The position numbers were made by a program, and so were the translations under genes. From Teredinibacter purpureus (lineage in GTDB: Bacteria; Pseudomonadota; Gammaproteobacteria; Pseudomonadales; Cellvibrionaceae), in contig NZ_CP060092.1 of NCBI RefSeq assembly GCF_014217335.1, positions 2,001,501-2,065,500 of the forward strand: DNA of 64,000 nucleotides, written 5' to 3'. Below, piece after piece: positions 26,563 through 35,485 of the stretch. The stretch's first letter is position 1; each line of letters opens with the position of its first letter. Below the pieces are notes generated by a model. The model was not told the DNA's origin. It saw only the letters and a list, made by a program, of their open reading frames with translations, and did no database searches.

Positions 26563-27450
26563 ATGAAACGAATCTTATTATTTATTATGACCAACATTGC
26601 CATTATGGTGGTGTTGAGCATTACACTAAGGCTGCTGGGTGTTGACAGCATATTAGCTGAAAATGGTTCAGACCTGAATATCCAGTCACTCGTTATACTG
26701 TCGGGTGTTATCGGTTTTGGTGGGTCTTTTATCTCTCTGCTGATTTCAAAGTGGATGGCCAAACGCATGACTGGGGCAGTAGTGATTGTCAGCCCCAGTA
26801 ACAATATTGAGAAATGGTTGATGGCTACGGTCGAAAAACAAGCCCAAATTGTCGGTATTAAAATGCCAGAAGTGGCCATTTTTCCATCACGGGCCATGAA
26901 TGCTTTTGCCACCGGGGCATCTAAAAATAATGCTCTAATGGCCGTATCTCAAGGCTTGCTAGACAACATGTCCCAAGGCGAGGTAGAAGCCGTTGTTGGG
27001 CATGAAATGAGCCATATTGCCAATGGCGATATGGTAACGTTGGCATTGATTCAGGGTGTGGTTAATACGTTCGTTGTGTTTTTGTCGCGTATTGTGGGGC
27101 ATATTGTAGACCGCGTAATTTTGAAGAATAATCAGGGGCATGGTATCGGCTATTTTGTGACGGTAATGATCTCGCAGGTAGTGTTATCCATTCTGGCATC
27201 AACGATTGTGATGTATTTTTCTAGGAAGCGTGAGTTTATTGCCGACACCGGTGGTGCTGATTTAGCGGGACATCAGAATATGATCAATGCGCTTAACCGG
27301 CTTGGCCAAGTAGAGCCTGAGCCGTTGCCGGAGCAAATGGCTGCGTTTGGGATTAATGACAAAGGTGGCGTTATGGCATTGTTTTCTTCTCATCCACCTA
27401 TCGAAGCTAGAATCAAAGCGCTACAAGAGCGGGCAAAAAGGCACTCTTAA
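26563..27450 (+). CDS. htpX: Membrane zinc protease HtpX
   Basis: A 295-residue M48 metalloprotease of the inner membrane that degrades misfolded membrane proteins alongside FtsH. It has two N-terminal transmembrane helices (MKRILLFIMTNIAIMVVLSI and a second at about 35-55), zinc motif VVGHEMSHIANGDM and third ligand REFIADTGGADLAG. A second hydrophobic pair lies at about 150-220. I chose ATG 26563, which matches the family N terminus, rather than an in-frame start 19 codons upstream. In many bacteria it is heat-shock or Cpx controlled. Confidence 0.95.
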   Translation: MKRILLFIMTNIAIMVVLSITLRLLGVDSILAENGSDLNIQSLVILSGVIGFGGSFISLLISKWMAKRMTGAVVIVSPSNNIEKWLMATVEKQAQIVGIKMPEVAIFPSRAMNAFATGASKNNALMAVSQGLLDNMSQGEVEAVVGHEMSHIANGDMVTLALIQGVVNTFVVFLSRIVGHIVDRVILKNNQGHGIGYFVTVMISQVVLSILASTIVMYFSRKREFIADTGGADLAGHQNMINALNRLGQVEPEPLPEQMAAFGINDKGGVMALFSSHPPIEARIKALQERAKRHS

Positions 27451-27535
27451 TATCTCGAACGCTAGTGTTCTGATGCTTCGGTTGTCGTATAGCTAAACGC
27501 ATTGTTATTCTTGTTTTACTTTCGTTACCTCAATT

Positions 27536-27563
27536 CCCGCCCGGCTTTGCTTGGCGGGTTTTT
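27536..27563 (+). terminator. Intrinsic terminator after htpX
   Basis: CCCGCC at 27536-27541 pairs with GGCGGG at 27553-27558, and five T follow. It ends the htpX transcript 86 bases after the stop codon. Confidence 0.82.
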
Positions 27564-27731
27564 GCGTTATGGTGCGCGCTCATCTCAAGGCGATGTGTTA
27601 TCACTGTAAAGAGCATTCGTAACGGCAGCCACCAGAGCTGCTATTGAACGGCTAGACTGTATGTGAATCGGAAGCATTTTGTAGTTATTGTGTTACACCA
27701 TACGAGTGGCAAGAAGGAAGCGTTTAATATT

Positions 27732-28322
27732 ATGGATGCACGCATACTAAGACTTAATATGGCTGGTCAAGCAGTGCAGTGGCTGCATTGGAAGGAGGCT
27801 ATCGGTCTCTATGCCCGCGGTGTTGTGGGGTGGTCGCTCGGTGGTGAAGTGAGAAAGGCGCACGGAGGCCGTTCGCGCCTAACGGGAGCACAGTCTGTTA
27901 TATCCTTGCCCGCTATTGTGGCGTGTGAGGGTCGTGTTTTAGGCCGCTTTCGTGTAAATCCAGCCCTCACGAATCTTGGTTTATTCGCGCGAGATAATTA
28001 CCAGTGCCTTTATTGCGGAGAATCGTTTGAGAGTAGTCAGTTATCGCGCGACCACGTATTCCCTCGGAGTAGGGGCGGGCTCGACAAATGGGAAAACGTC
28101 GTAGCGGCGTGTAAACGTTGCAATCAAAGAAAAGGTGATGCGCTGCTAAGTGAGCTTTCAATGGAGCTTCTAGCGTTGCCGTATAGGCCAAACAGAGCCG
28201 AATATTTAGCGCTAATGAATAATGCCCGTATTAGGGGAGATCAAATGGAATATTTGCGTCCGCAATTTTGCCGTTACAGCCCTAAGGAACCCCAGACTAA
28301 CGCGACGCGATACGCGCACTGA
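27732..28322 (+). CDS. HNH endonuclease
   Basis: A 196-residue HNH-family nuclease of the stand-alone gammaproteobacterial type. The ββα-metal motif is LSRDHVFPRSRGGLDKWENV with a zinc-binding pair on each side (CLYCGESFE and ACKRCNQRKG). The N-terminal half carries a conserved-looking domain (MAGQAVQWLHWKEAIGLYAR). ATG 27732 gives MDARILRLNMAG, typical for this family; an upstream in-frame start would add 23 residues. No restriction, toxin or phage genes are nearby. The cellular role is unknown. Confidence 0.85.
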   Translation: MDARILRLNMAGQAVQWLHWKEAIGLYARGVVGWSLGGEVRKAHGGRSRLTGAQSVISLPAIVACEGRVLGRFRVNPALTNLGLFARDNYQCLYCGESFESSQLSRDHVFPRSRGGLDKWENVVAACKRCNQRKGDALLSELSMELLALPYRPNRAEYLALMNNARIRGDQMEYLRPQFCRYSPKEPQTNATRYAH

Positions 28323-28448
28323 CGGCCGTAATACTACGTTCTACCACGTTTTTCCCTTAACGGGCTCCGCCAAAAGATTGCCCAGTTGATCGTTAATGGC
28401 TTTTATCGAGAGTACAACGTGGGCAAGGTAATTCATGAGCGATGTCGG

Positions 28449-28994
28449 TTATTCGCGAGAAATACAGGATAGCATATTGATGTTTTTTAACTGTGGTACA
28501 AAATTGCACGGTCCTTGTCGGCTATCTAGTTGATTGCAAATAATACTATCCCATGCAGTCTTGCAGGCGTTGGTGCTGCCGGGCATACAAAATAGAATAG
28601 TCCCGTTGGATAAACCCGCTAAGGCACGAGATTGAATTGTCGATGTGCCTATTTGCTCAAAAGATAGCTGTCTAAAGAGTTCTCCAAAGCCTTCTACTGT
28701 CTTGTCGAGAATGGGTTTTATCGCTTCTGGCGTACTGTCGCGCGCGGTAAAACCAGTACCGCCGGTAATTAATATTGCATGAGTTGTTGTGTCGGCTATC
28801 CAGGCCGAGACGGCTGCGCGAATAATATAAATATCGTCGATAACTATTTTTTTATCAGCGAGTAGGTGTCCGTGATCGGTTAAGCGTTGTACGAGGCTTT
28901 GGCCTGACGTATCGGTTTCTTCCGTTCGGGTATCCGATACCGTTAGTACCGCGATGTTGAGGGGGATTAAAGTTTCTGTAATTAGTTTTCCCAT
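28449..28994 (-). CDS. moaB: Molybdenum cofactor biosynthesis protein B
   Basis: A 181-residue MogA/MoaB-family protein that would adenylylate molybdopterin before molybdate insertion by MoeA. Motifs: LNIAVLTVSDTRTEETDTSG, then AILITGGTGFTARDSTPEAI and LFCMPGSTNACKTAWDSII. I chose ATG 28994, behind AAGATTTTTGAC, rather than an in-frame start 16 codons upstream. It is downstream of moaA on the same strand. It supplies Moco to the nitrate reductase in the same window. Confidence 0.93.
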   Translation of the reverse strand: MGKLITETLIPLNIAVLTVSDTRTEETDTSGQSLVQRLTDHGHLLADKKIVIDDIYIIRAAVSAWIADTTTHAILITGGTGFTARDSTPEAIKPILDKTVEGFGELFRQLSFEQIGTSTIQSRALAGLSNGTILFCMPGSTNACKTAWDSIICNQLDSRQGPCNFVPQLKNINMLSCISRE

Positions 28995-29060
28995 GTCAAA
29001 AATCTTCCTAACGATGACGTAAATTGAGCGTTTTTGTGACAATAAACCTGCGCGCGAATA

Positions 29061-30047
29061 TTAGCCACCCAGCATCGCGAGATGTCGAGTAGAGCCGCTG
29101 TTGCCCTCGTGGAGATCGTGTGTCTCTTTTTTCCCACCTAAAAGATGTTGCAGGCGTTTCGCTAATTGCGCGCTGGATTCTTGTGTTAAATAGGGGCGAA
29201 GAGATTCATGGGCGTCAGCGAACAAACACAAATGCAAATTACCATGAGACGACACGCGAAGACGATTACAGCTACTACAAAAATCTTTACTGTAGGGCAT
29301 TATTAAGCCGATATTGCCTTCGTAGTGCGGGTGAGTGTATTCCACTGCAGGCCCCGCATGAGGGTCTCTTAGCACTTGCAGCCAATTATTTTGCTCCAAG
29401 TGTTGTTGGATTTCGGCACCGCTTACGTGTTGTTTTTTGAAAAACTCCACATTGTCGCCGGTTTGCATAAGCTCAATAAAACGCAGTGAAATAGGGCGGT
29501 TGCTAACGAATTCCAAAAATTTACTGAGTTCGTTACGATTAAACTCTCGCATTAATACAACGTTGAGCTTTACCCGTTTTAAACCAAGGCTGATGGCCAA
29601 ATCAATACCGGCTAATACTTCTTGGAGTTTGTTGTGGCCCGTTATCATTTCGAAATTCGCGGGTTCCAAACTATCGGCGCTTAAATTTAATTGGTCCAGG
29701 CCTGCGTCGACAAGTGCGGGCAATTGCTGCGTAATTTTATAACCGTTAGAAGTGAGCGCAACCGTTTCAATTCCCGGGGTCGATTTACAAATACGAATAA
29801 TGTCGGCCAAGTCTTTTCGTAACGTGGGCTCGCCGCCTGTAATACGAATTTTTTTGGTGCCGTTAAGGGCAAAGGCTGCAGCAACACGCTGGATTTCTTC
29901 TAGGCTTAAAAATGGGTCGGGTGATGCTGCGCTGTACCCATCGGGTAGGCAGTAATTACAGCGAAAATTGCACTGATCGGTAACCGATAGGCGCAGGTAC
30001 GTAAACTGACGTTGATAGCTGTCAGTGAGCTGATGATAAATACTCAT
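29061..30047 (-). CDS. moaA: GTP 3',8-cyclase
   Basis: The radical-SAM enzyme that starts molybdenum-cofactor synthesis by rearranging GTP. The 328-residue protein has the SAM [4Fe-4S] motif CNFRCNYC, RITGGEPTLRKDL, and the second cluster CSSCNRLRVSSHGNLHLC near the C terminus. The conserved C-terminal Gly-Gly (HLAMLGG) is also present. ATG 30047 sits behind GGAAAGG. The leader resembles a Moco riboswitch (see its entry). moaC, moaD and moaE are not in this window. Confidence 0.96.
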   Translation of the reverse strand: MSIYHQLTDSYQRQFTYLRLSVTDQCNFRCNYCLPDGYSAASPDPFLSLEEIQRVAAAFALNGTKKIRITGGEPTLRKDLADIIRICKSTPGIETVALTSNGYKITQQLPALVDAGLDQLNLSADSLEPANFEMITGHNKLQEVLAGIDLAISLGLKRVKLNVVLMREFNRNELSKFLEFVSNRPISLRFIELMQTGDNVEFFKKQHVSGAEIQQHLEQNNWLQVLRDPHAGPAVEYTHPHYEGNIGLIMPYSKDFCSSCNRLRVSSHGNLHLCLFADAHESLRPYLTQESSAQLAKRLQHLLGGKKETHDLHEGNSGSTRHLAMLGG

Positions 30048-30054
30048 GGTTTGC

Positions 30055-30139
30055 CTTTCCAAGTAGTGGGAGGCCACAGCATTTCTGCAGTAACCCGGCA
30101 GTTTCCTTCTTGTTATTTATAAGACAAATTAAAACCATG
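30055..30139 (-). promoter_or_regulatory. moaA promoter and possible Moco riboswitch
   Basis: On the minus strand a TATAAT -10 (30146-30151) would start a leader of about 90 bases before moaA. Within it AGAAGGAAACTGCC, then CAGAAATGCTG, then GGCCTCCCACTA and TTGGAAAGG appear in the same order as in the 3' half of the E. coli moaA leader as I remember it. CAAG/CTTG can close this part. The leader is shorter than the E. coli element, so this may be a reduced or diverged example. Ligand control is inference. Confidence 0.4.
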
Positions 30140-30426
30140 GATTGTATTATAAACAGCGGTGAAGGGTGCTCTGCGGCTCAAACGCCTTGTTGACAGTGTC
30201 AGTTTAGGTGCAATGAGCTTCGGCGATAAATGTGGTGCTATTGTGCGCTGAATAGCACATTTTGCCAATACACCAATAGAGGTAGATACCTATTCGTTAG
30301 CGCTATGTTGGTGCTTCGGTGGCCTTTTTAGGCATTATTATTGGCAACACTCGTTTGGACAGTGGTTAGCACCGCTGTATATACTGCGAGCTCATGGAAA
30401 TTTTGTTCTCAGCTTATTAGGGGTGA
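30140..30426. other. Divergent region between moaA and the S33 peptidase gene
   Basis: Holds the moaA -10 at its left edge. An 11-base palindrome TGACAGTGTCA lies at 30191-30201, overlapping a TTGACA hexamer on the plus strand; it could be an operator. No gene is seen. Confidence 0.45.
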
Positions 30427-32025
30427 ATGGGTTGTATGCCACGGAAACGTTCTATTCTTCTATCGTGTCGCCGTTTTAGTCTTCTGTATTTACTTATTGT
30501 CTTATGCCTAGAAACTATAGCGGCAGTCGATGATGATGGCGCATCGAACGCTACCACGCACTGGCCGAAATTTGAGCGAGTGACCTATCTACAGCCCGAG
30601 GTTAGCCATAAAGTCGGCACTATAGCGTTTACTCAATGCCGAGTAAGCGATGTTTCGGGTTCTTACTTTCGACAATTGGAGTGCGGCTATCTCAAGGTTC
30701 CTGAAAATTATCTTCATCCCGATGGCCGAGAGATCACATTATTTATTGGTCGTCTAAAAGCGACCGGTAAAAAAGCCTTGTCGGATGCTTTTATTCCTAT
30801 TCCTGGTGGCCCTGGTTCAGCTGCGAGTGAAAGCTATCTGTTTCCCAGGCAAGGGTTCGACAAAATATTACAGCAACGCGATATCTACATCCTTGATCAA
30901 CGGGGAACAGGAAAGTCGAACAGGCTCGATTGTGCTGTTTTACCAGAGCAAGCATGGAAGGTAAGTCTCGATGCTGAAATACGAGCACAGCTCAAAGTTC
31001 ATTACGCCGAATGTCTCGCGCAGCTAACGGGGGATCCCAGTCAATATACAACTAGCGTTGCGGTAAAAGATCTCGAAGCAGTACGACGAGCGTTGGGGCT
31101 AGAGCAATGGAATATCTATGGTGCATCTTACGGTACACGTGTTGCTCAACATTATTTACGTCGTCACCCCTCGTCTATTAGAAGTGTCGTTCTTGACGCA
31201 GTTGTACACCCTCAACTGGTATTGGGGCCGGTGATTATTTTGGAGAGCGACCGCGCATTACAAGACCTTCTTCGGCGTTGCGAAGCGACAGAAGAATGCC
31301 AAGCGCAATTTCCGGATTTAAAACAAGGCATTTATCGGCTTATAGATGAGCTAAAAGTTAAACCACTTGCGCTAACCGTAGAAAATATAACCGATGGTAA
31401 AAATGAGGAGATGTTACTTCAAGCGGGGCACGTTATTGCCTATATTCGCATGTCGCTTTACTCTGCCGACACATTGGCATTAATGCCGTTGCTATTGCAT
31501 GAAGCGTACGCCAATAATAATTACGCGCCGCTCGCACGAAATGCGTTATTGATTATCGACCAAATGGACAAGCTGATTAGTACGGGCATGCATAATACAG
31601 TGATGTGCACCGAAGACGCGCCGTTTCTCGATAGAGATACCCTACACCCAGACGTGTATGCTGAGACTTACATGGGAGGTGATCTTGTAGGCTCCATGTT
31701 TGACTTGTGTCGGGATTGGCCCATAGGCCCGATTGACGAAGCGTTTAAGACCGCTGTGAAATCGGACAAACCTGTATTGCTTTTGTCTGGTTCTGTTGAC
31801 CCCATTACGCCACCGCGCTACGCCGAAAAAGCAGCAGAACATTTATCGAATAGTGTGCATGTAGTGGGCCAAGGGTTGGGGCACGGTATGGCTCAGCAAG
31901 GTTGCGTACCCACACTAATGGCAAAATTTATCGACTCGGCTTCTACCGCAGATGTGCAAAGTGACTGTGTTGCCCGTCAAACGCCGAGCCCATTTTTTGT
32001 TAATTTTAATGGGCCTTCACCCTAA
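30427..32025 (+). CDS. Secreted S33-family alpha/beta hydrolase (tripeptidyl aminopeptidase-like)
   Basis: A 532-residue protein with an N-terminal signal/anchor (about 13-34) followed by an alpha/beta-hydrolase fold. PIPGGPGSAAS and LDQRGTGKSNRLDC form the oxyanion region. IYGASYGTRVAQHYLRRHP contains the nucleophile Ser, LLSGSVDPITPPRYAE the acid region, and GLGHGMAQQGC the catalytic His. A Cys-containing helical cap lies between and a TAP-type C-terminal domain is suggested by length. It probably trims peptides in the periplasm. The natAB genes follow 29 bases later, suggesting a three-gene operon in which exported and proteolytic functions are combined. Confidence 0.85.
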   Translation: MGCMPRKRSILLSCRRFSLLYLLIVLCLETIAAVDDDGASNATTHWPKFERVTYLQPEVSHKVGTIAFTQCRVSDVSGSYFRQLECGYLKVPENYLHPDGREITLFIGRLKATGKKALSDAFIPIPGGPGSAASESYLFPRQGFDKILQQRDIYILDQRGTGKSNRLDCAVLPEQAWKVSLDAEIRAQLKVHYAECLAQLTGDPSQYTTSVAVKDLEAVRRALGLEQWNIYGASYGTRVAQHYLRRHPSSIRSVVLDAVVHPQLVLGPVIILESDRALQDLLRRCEATEECQAQFPDLKQGIYRLIDELKVKPLALTVENITDGKNEEMLLQAGHVIAYIRMSLYSADTLALMPLLLHEAYANNNYAPLARNALLIIDQMDKLISTGMHNTVMCTEDAPFLDRDTLHPDVYAETYMGGDLVGSMFDLCRDWPIGPIDEAFKTAVKSDKPVLLLSGSVDPITPPRYAEKAAEHLSNSVHVVGQGLGHGMAQQGCVPTLMAKFIDSASTADVQSDCVARQTPSPFFVNFNGPSP

Positions 32026-32054
32026 GTATTGCTGAAGCTGAACGGATGTAGTCA

Positions 32055-32816
32055 ATGATAGAAGCAAACGATTTACGGAAAACGTTCCGTAAAAAAAGCA
32101 GTAAACGTAAGGCCGAGATAATTCAGGCGGTATCCAATGTTAGTTTTACCGCCGAAAATGGCAGTATTACTGGGTTGTTGGGCCCCAATGGTGCAGGAAA
32201 ATCGACAACGTTACGCATGTTAGCAACCTTAATTAAGGCCGATAGTGGTACGGCGGTAGTCGACGGCTTCGATATTGCCAAATTTCCGAATCAAGTCAGA
32301 GAAAATATTGGGTTTTTACCGCATAACTCTGGCATTTATCCGCGCTTAACCGGCCGCGAAAATATTCAATACTACGCGGATATTACCGGCCTGAAAAAAA
32401 ACGAATCACGCACGCGTATTGGCGACCTCATTACGTTATTGGATATGGACGATTTTGCTGACCGGCGTTCAGAAGGTTTTTCGCAAGGCCAAAAAACGAA
32501 AGTGGGTTTAGCGAGAGCGTTGGTGCATCAACCTAAGACATTGATGCTGGATGAGCCCACCAACGGCTTGGATGTAATGGCAACGCGCAGCTTGCGCCGT
32601 ATTATCCGACGCCTGCGGGATGAAGGCCATTGCATTGTTTTTTCTAGCCATATAATGCAAGAAGTAGCTGCTCTGTGTGATCAGATTGCGATTATATCCG
32701 ATGGAACTATTGCTATGGCCGATAGCTTAGAGGGTATTCGGCGTACTACAGGGCAAAATGATTTGGAAGATGCCTTCGTAATTGCAATTGGTGAGCAGTT
32801 GGAGACGGAATTGTAA
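32055..32816 (+). CDS. natA: ABC transporter ATP-binding protein (NatA-like)
   Basis: A 253-residue ATPase subunit of an ABC-2-type exporter. Walker A is LLGPNGAGKSTT, the Q loop GFLPHNSGIYPRLTGRENI, signature GFSQGQKTKVGLARAL, Walker B LMLDEPTNGLD and the H loop FSSHIMQEV. The TAA stop overlaps the natB ATG. The NatAB family name comes from Bacillus Na+ extrusion; the substrate here is not shown by the sequence. Confidence 0.88.
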   Translation: MIEANDLRKTFRKKSSKRKAEIIQAVSNVSFTAENGSITGLLGPNGAGKSTTLRMLATLIKADSGTAVVDGFDIAKFPNQVRENIGFLPHNSGIYPRLTGRENIQYYADITGLKKNESRTRIGDLITLLDMDDFADRRSEGFSQGQKTKVGLARALVHQPKTLMLDEPTNGLDVMATRSLRRIIRRLRDEGHCIVFSSHIMQEVAALCDQIAIISDGTIAMADSLEGIRRTTGQNDLEDAFVIAIGEQLETEL

Positions 32817-33985
32817 TGCAGTGGTTAACGGTTGCGCTGAAAGAAATAAAAGATAACTTACGAGATAAGCGCGCGTTCTTTTTCGCGATAGTGTACGGCC
32901 CCGTTATTTTACCCATAATGCTCGTGGGGCCTATGTTGCTAGGCGCTAAATCGGGCTTTATTGACTATGAATCCGACACCACACTAACGGTGGTGGGTGG
33001 CGAAAATGCGCCTAATCTAGTGGAATACCTTTACAAACATAATATGGTTGTAGAGCAAGCACCAGAGAATTATAAACACTTGGTTCGAGAAGGCGAGCTG
33101 GATACAGTGTTAGAAATATCCGAAGACTATGCCGACCGAATCGGTAACGGGCAGCAAGCACCTTTGTTTCTATATGTTAATCAATCGAGTAAAGATTCCC
33201 AAAAACTTAGTCGACATGTGCAATCACTCTTGCATGGCTACGCAGGGCATTTACATTATTGGCGTTTACGTGCGCGCGGGGTAGATTACCAGTTAACGCA
33301 AGTCATTCAAGTGGTTGAGCATGATCTATCCAGCGAAGGTTTTAGTGGCATGATCTTCGGGTTTTTTATGTACTTTATTATTGTTTTTACAATGATGATT
33401 GGAGGCTTCTATTTAGCGGTTGACATTACGGCCGGTGAGCGTGAACGAAATTCATTGGAACCGTTGTTGGCCTTGCCAATGAGCCGAAAATCGGTCGTGA
33501 TGGGAAAATATGCCGCAATATATAGCTTTGTGTTTTTGTCCGGGTTGCTATCGGCGATAAGCCTCTATCTTCTTTTTAGATTTTTACCTTTTGAAGAGCT
33601 GGCGATGTTTTTGAATGTGTCGGCGAAAGCTGTAGCGTGCTCTTTTCTCTTTGCGTTGCCTTGCAGTTTTCTGATTACTAGTATGCTAATGGCCACGGCG
33701 GCGTTTACGAAGAGTGCTAAAGAGGCACAAACGTATATTAGCTTGTTGTATATTATTCCGATGGTGCCGATGTTAGTGGGGCAATTTGCCGATATTAAAA
33801 ACACGATAAACGTTATGCTGATACCTTTTTATAGCCAGTACACACTTATTGATAAGACCATTAAGAATGAAACTATCGAGTGGCAACACATTGTGGCCTC
33901 CAGTGGTGGTACGTTGGTGTTGGCCGTCATTTTATTGTTAGTAGCGATTGGTTTGTACAACCGTGAAAAAATATTATCCGCTTAA
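32816..33985 (+). CDS. natB: ABC-2-type exporter permease (NatB-like)
   Basis: A 389-residue membrane subunit pairing with NatA. It has one N-terminal membrane helix (FFFAIVYGPVILPIMLVGPM), a large periplasmic domain (about 45-170), and a C-terminal bundle of about six helices. The family motif DITAGERERNSLEPLLALPM is at about 203. It overlaps the natA stop codon by one base. The substrate could be sodium or another small molecule. Confidence 0.88.
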   Translation: MQWLTVALKEIKDNLRDKRAFFFAIVYGPVILPIMLVGPMLLGAKSGFIDYESDTTLTVVGGENAPNLVEYLYKHNMVVEQAPENYKHLVREGELDTVLEISEDYADRIGNGQQAPLFLYVNQSSKDSQKLSRHVQSLLHGYAGHLHYWRLRARGVDYQLTQVIQVVEHDLSSEGFSGMIFGFFMYFIIVFTMMIGGFYLAVDITAGERERNSLEPLLALPMSRKSVVMGKYAAIYSFVFLSGLLSAISLYLLFRFLPFEELAMFLNVSAKAVACSFLFALPCSFLITSMLMATAAFTKSAKEAQTYISLLYIIPMVPMLVGQFADIKNTINVMLIPFYSQYTLIDKTIKNETIEWQHIVASSGGTLVLAVILLLVAIGLYNREKILSA

Positions 33986-34285
33986 CAATGGTTATTCTGT
34001 CTATAAAAAAGGCGCCTTTCAAGGCGTTGTTGTTCCATCATACTTGTTTCATTTACACGCTTCTGCGCGAAAGCCAGTTGGACTGTTCGGCGAATAATGC
34101 GGGTACTGCAGGTCAGCTTATTTGAACGAAAGCCACTTACGTAATGGTTCAATCCACTCCCCCCCAGAAACAAAAAAGCCACCCTCAAATGAGGATGACT
34201 TTATGACTAAAAACTATGGGACAACAATACCGTTCAAAGAGCCTTTTTGGCGCTATTGTGAGAACACTATTTTAATGGCAATATA
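33986..34285. other. Intergenic region with convergent ends of natB and the porin gene
   Basis: Contains a short palindrome AAGGCGCCTT with a following T run on the minus strand (34007-34026), and the porin terminator at 34172-34199. A minus-strand frame of 68 codons (to 34188) overlaps both and has no family features, so I do not call it a gene. Confidence 0.55.
34172..34199 (-). terminator. Intrinsic terminator of the porin gene
   Basis: Read on the minus strand, GTCATCCTC pairs with GAGGGTGGC (two G-U pairs) around ATTT and is followed by six T. It lies 87 bases after the porin stop codon. Confidence 0.8.
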
Positions 34286-35485
34286 TTACAGCGACATTTG
34301 AACCATAAACCATACTTTAGAGGTGTCACTTAGGTGGGTGTCTGCACTGTAGTTCGCGTACTTAAGAACCGCTTTCACTTTTTTGTTTATAGGATAAACC
34401 GCAACAGCATCAAACTCAGAGCCTAAATCGTCACCGGTATGCACGTTACTAAACGTGTGGTAAACGGCTTTTAATTTTACGCGCCCGGCCTTACCACCTA
34501 CACCAACATAAATGTCTTCTATTCCGCCGGCGGGAGTTACTAAAAATTTATCGGCCCAGCCTTGCCATTTGTGTAAGGTGGCCAGTGGTGTTGTAAATGC
34601 TTTGTTACCGTCATCACTACCGAGCACTTCTACACCAACATTCCACGAAATTTTACTGGCTATTTTTCCGCTTAAATCGGCAAGATAGTAGTCAGTAGTA
34701 TAGGCGGTGGGGTTGTCGCCCGCGTCTGATTGAGTGGCATAGCTAGCGGTTAGTTTTGCGACGTCAAAATCGCCTGTATATCGAATACCTATTGTATCGC
34801 TTGATGCGCCAGCGGCATTTTCAAAGTCTAATGAGTAAACAAAACCTACCACTTTTTGTTTGTCGGAAAGGGAATACGCTCCATTCACGAGATGAACATC
34901 GCCATTCCAGTCGGCGGCTTGATTGGCCGAACCAAGTGGGCCAAATATACGGTTTACGTTATTGACGTAACTATAGCTACCCTTAAAGTCACCAGCGTCG
35001 TATTTAAAGGTTAAACCATCATAGGTTTGTTCGTTTTGTCGCCATCCCACGCCACCCACAAAACGTTGGTCGTCGAGCAGTATTCTTTGACGGCCACCTA
35101 GCGCGGTAAAACCACCACGGTTATATTGCACGTACGCTTGGTTTAAATCGGTGCCTTTTGGGTCTGCTACAACTGGGTAGGCCGTATTACCATTGGTTGC
35201 GGTGTTGTAATTTTCAGCGCTTAAAGGGCGAGCATCATCCATCTCGAGCGTAAACGAAAAATCATTTACAGTTCCAGATTTAAACGTTAAGCGGCTACGT
35301 AATGTATTGGCGGCCGCGTCTTCGGCGATTCCATCTTGCGATACGCCTTCGTAACGATAGCGAAAATCGACTTTTGTCGTACTTTCGTTGATCAAAGTCT
35401 CTAATGCGGATTCACTCGCGAAAGCGGGTGTTGATACAACTACGGCAATAGCAGTACTAGCGAAGAGTTTGAGTGATGTTTTCAT
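34286..35485 (-). CDS. Outer membrane porin, alginate-export family-like
   Basis: A 399-residue beta-barrel with a signal peptide (about 1-23, ending TPAFA). The mature sequence has alternating polar/aromatic strands: TTKVDFRYRYEGVSQ, NTLRSRLTFKSG, QAYVQYNRGGFTALGGRQRI, LDDQRFVGGVGWRQNEQTYD, and the C-terminal KVWFMVQMSL. The pattern RYEGV...R.QRI.LDDQRFVG.VGWRQNEQT is that of the alginate-export/AlgE-like family. It likely passes sugars, acids or anions across the outer membrane. Its location next to a nitrate transporter group is suggestive but does not show substrate. It has its own terminator. Confidence 0.8.
   Translation of the reverse strand: MKTSLKLFASTAIAVVVSTPAFASESALETLINESTTKVDFRYRYEGVSQDGIAEDAAANTLRSRLTFKSGTVNDFSFTLEMDDARPLSAENYNTATNGNTAYPVVADPKGTDLNQAYVQYNRGGFTALGGRQRILLDDQRFVGGVGWRQNEQTYDGLTFKYDAGDFKGSYSYVNNVNRIFGPLGSANQAADWNGDVHLVNGAYSLSDKQKVVGFVYSLDFENAAGASSDTIGIRYTGDFDVAKLTASYATQSDAGDNPTAYTTDYYLADLSGKIASKISWNVGVEVLGSDDGNKAFTTPLATLHKWQGWADKFLVTPAGGIEDIYVGVGGKAGRVKLKAVYHTFSNVHTGDDLGSEFDAVAVYPINKKVKAVLKYANYSADTHLSDTSKVWFMVQMSL

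Noticed and set aside
33982..34188. 68-codon minus-strand gene
   Set aside because: It overlaps a terminator and a palindromic stretch, has no family motifs, and its composition looks like non-coding sequence.
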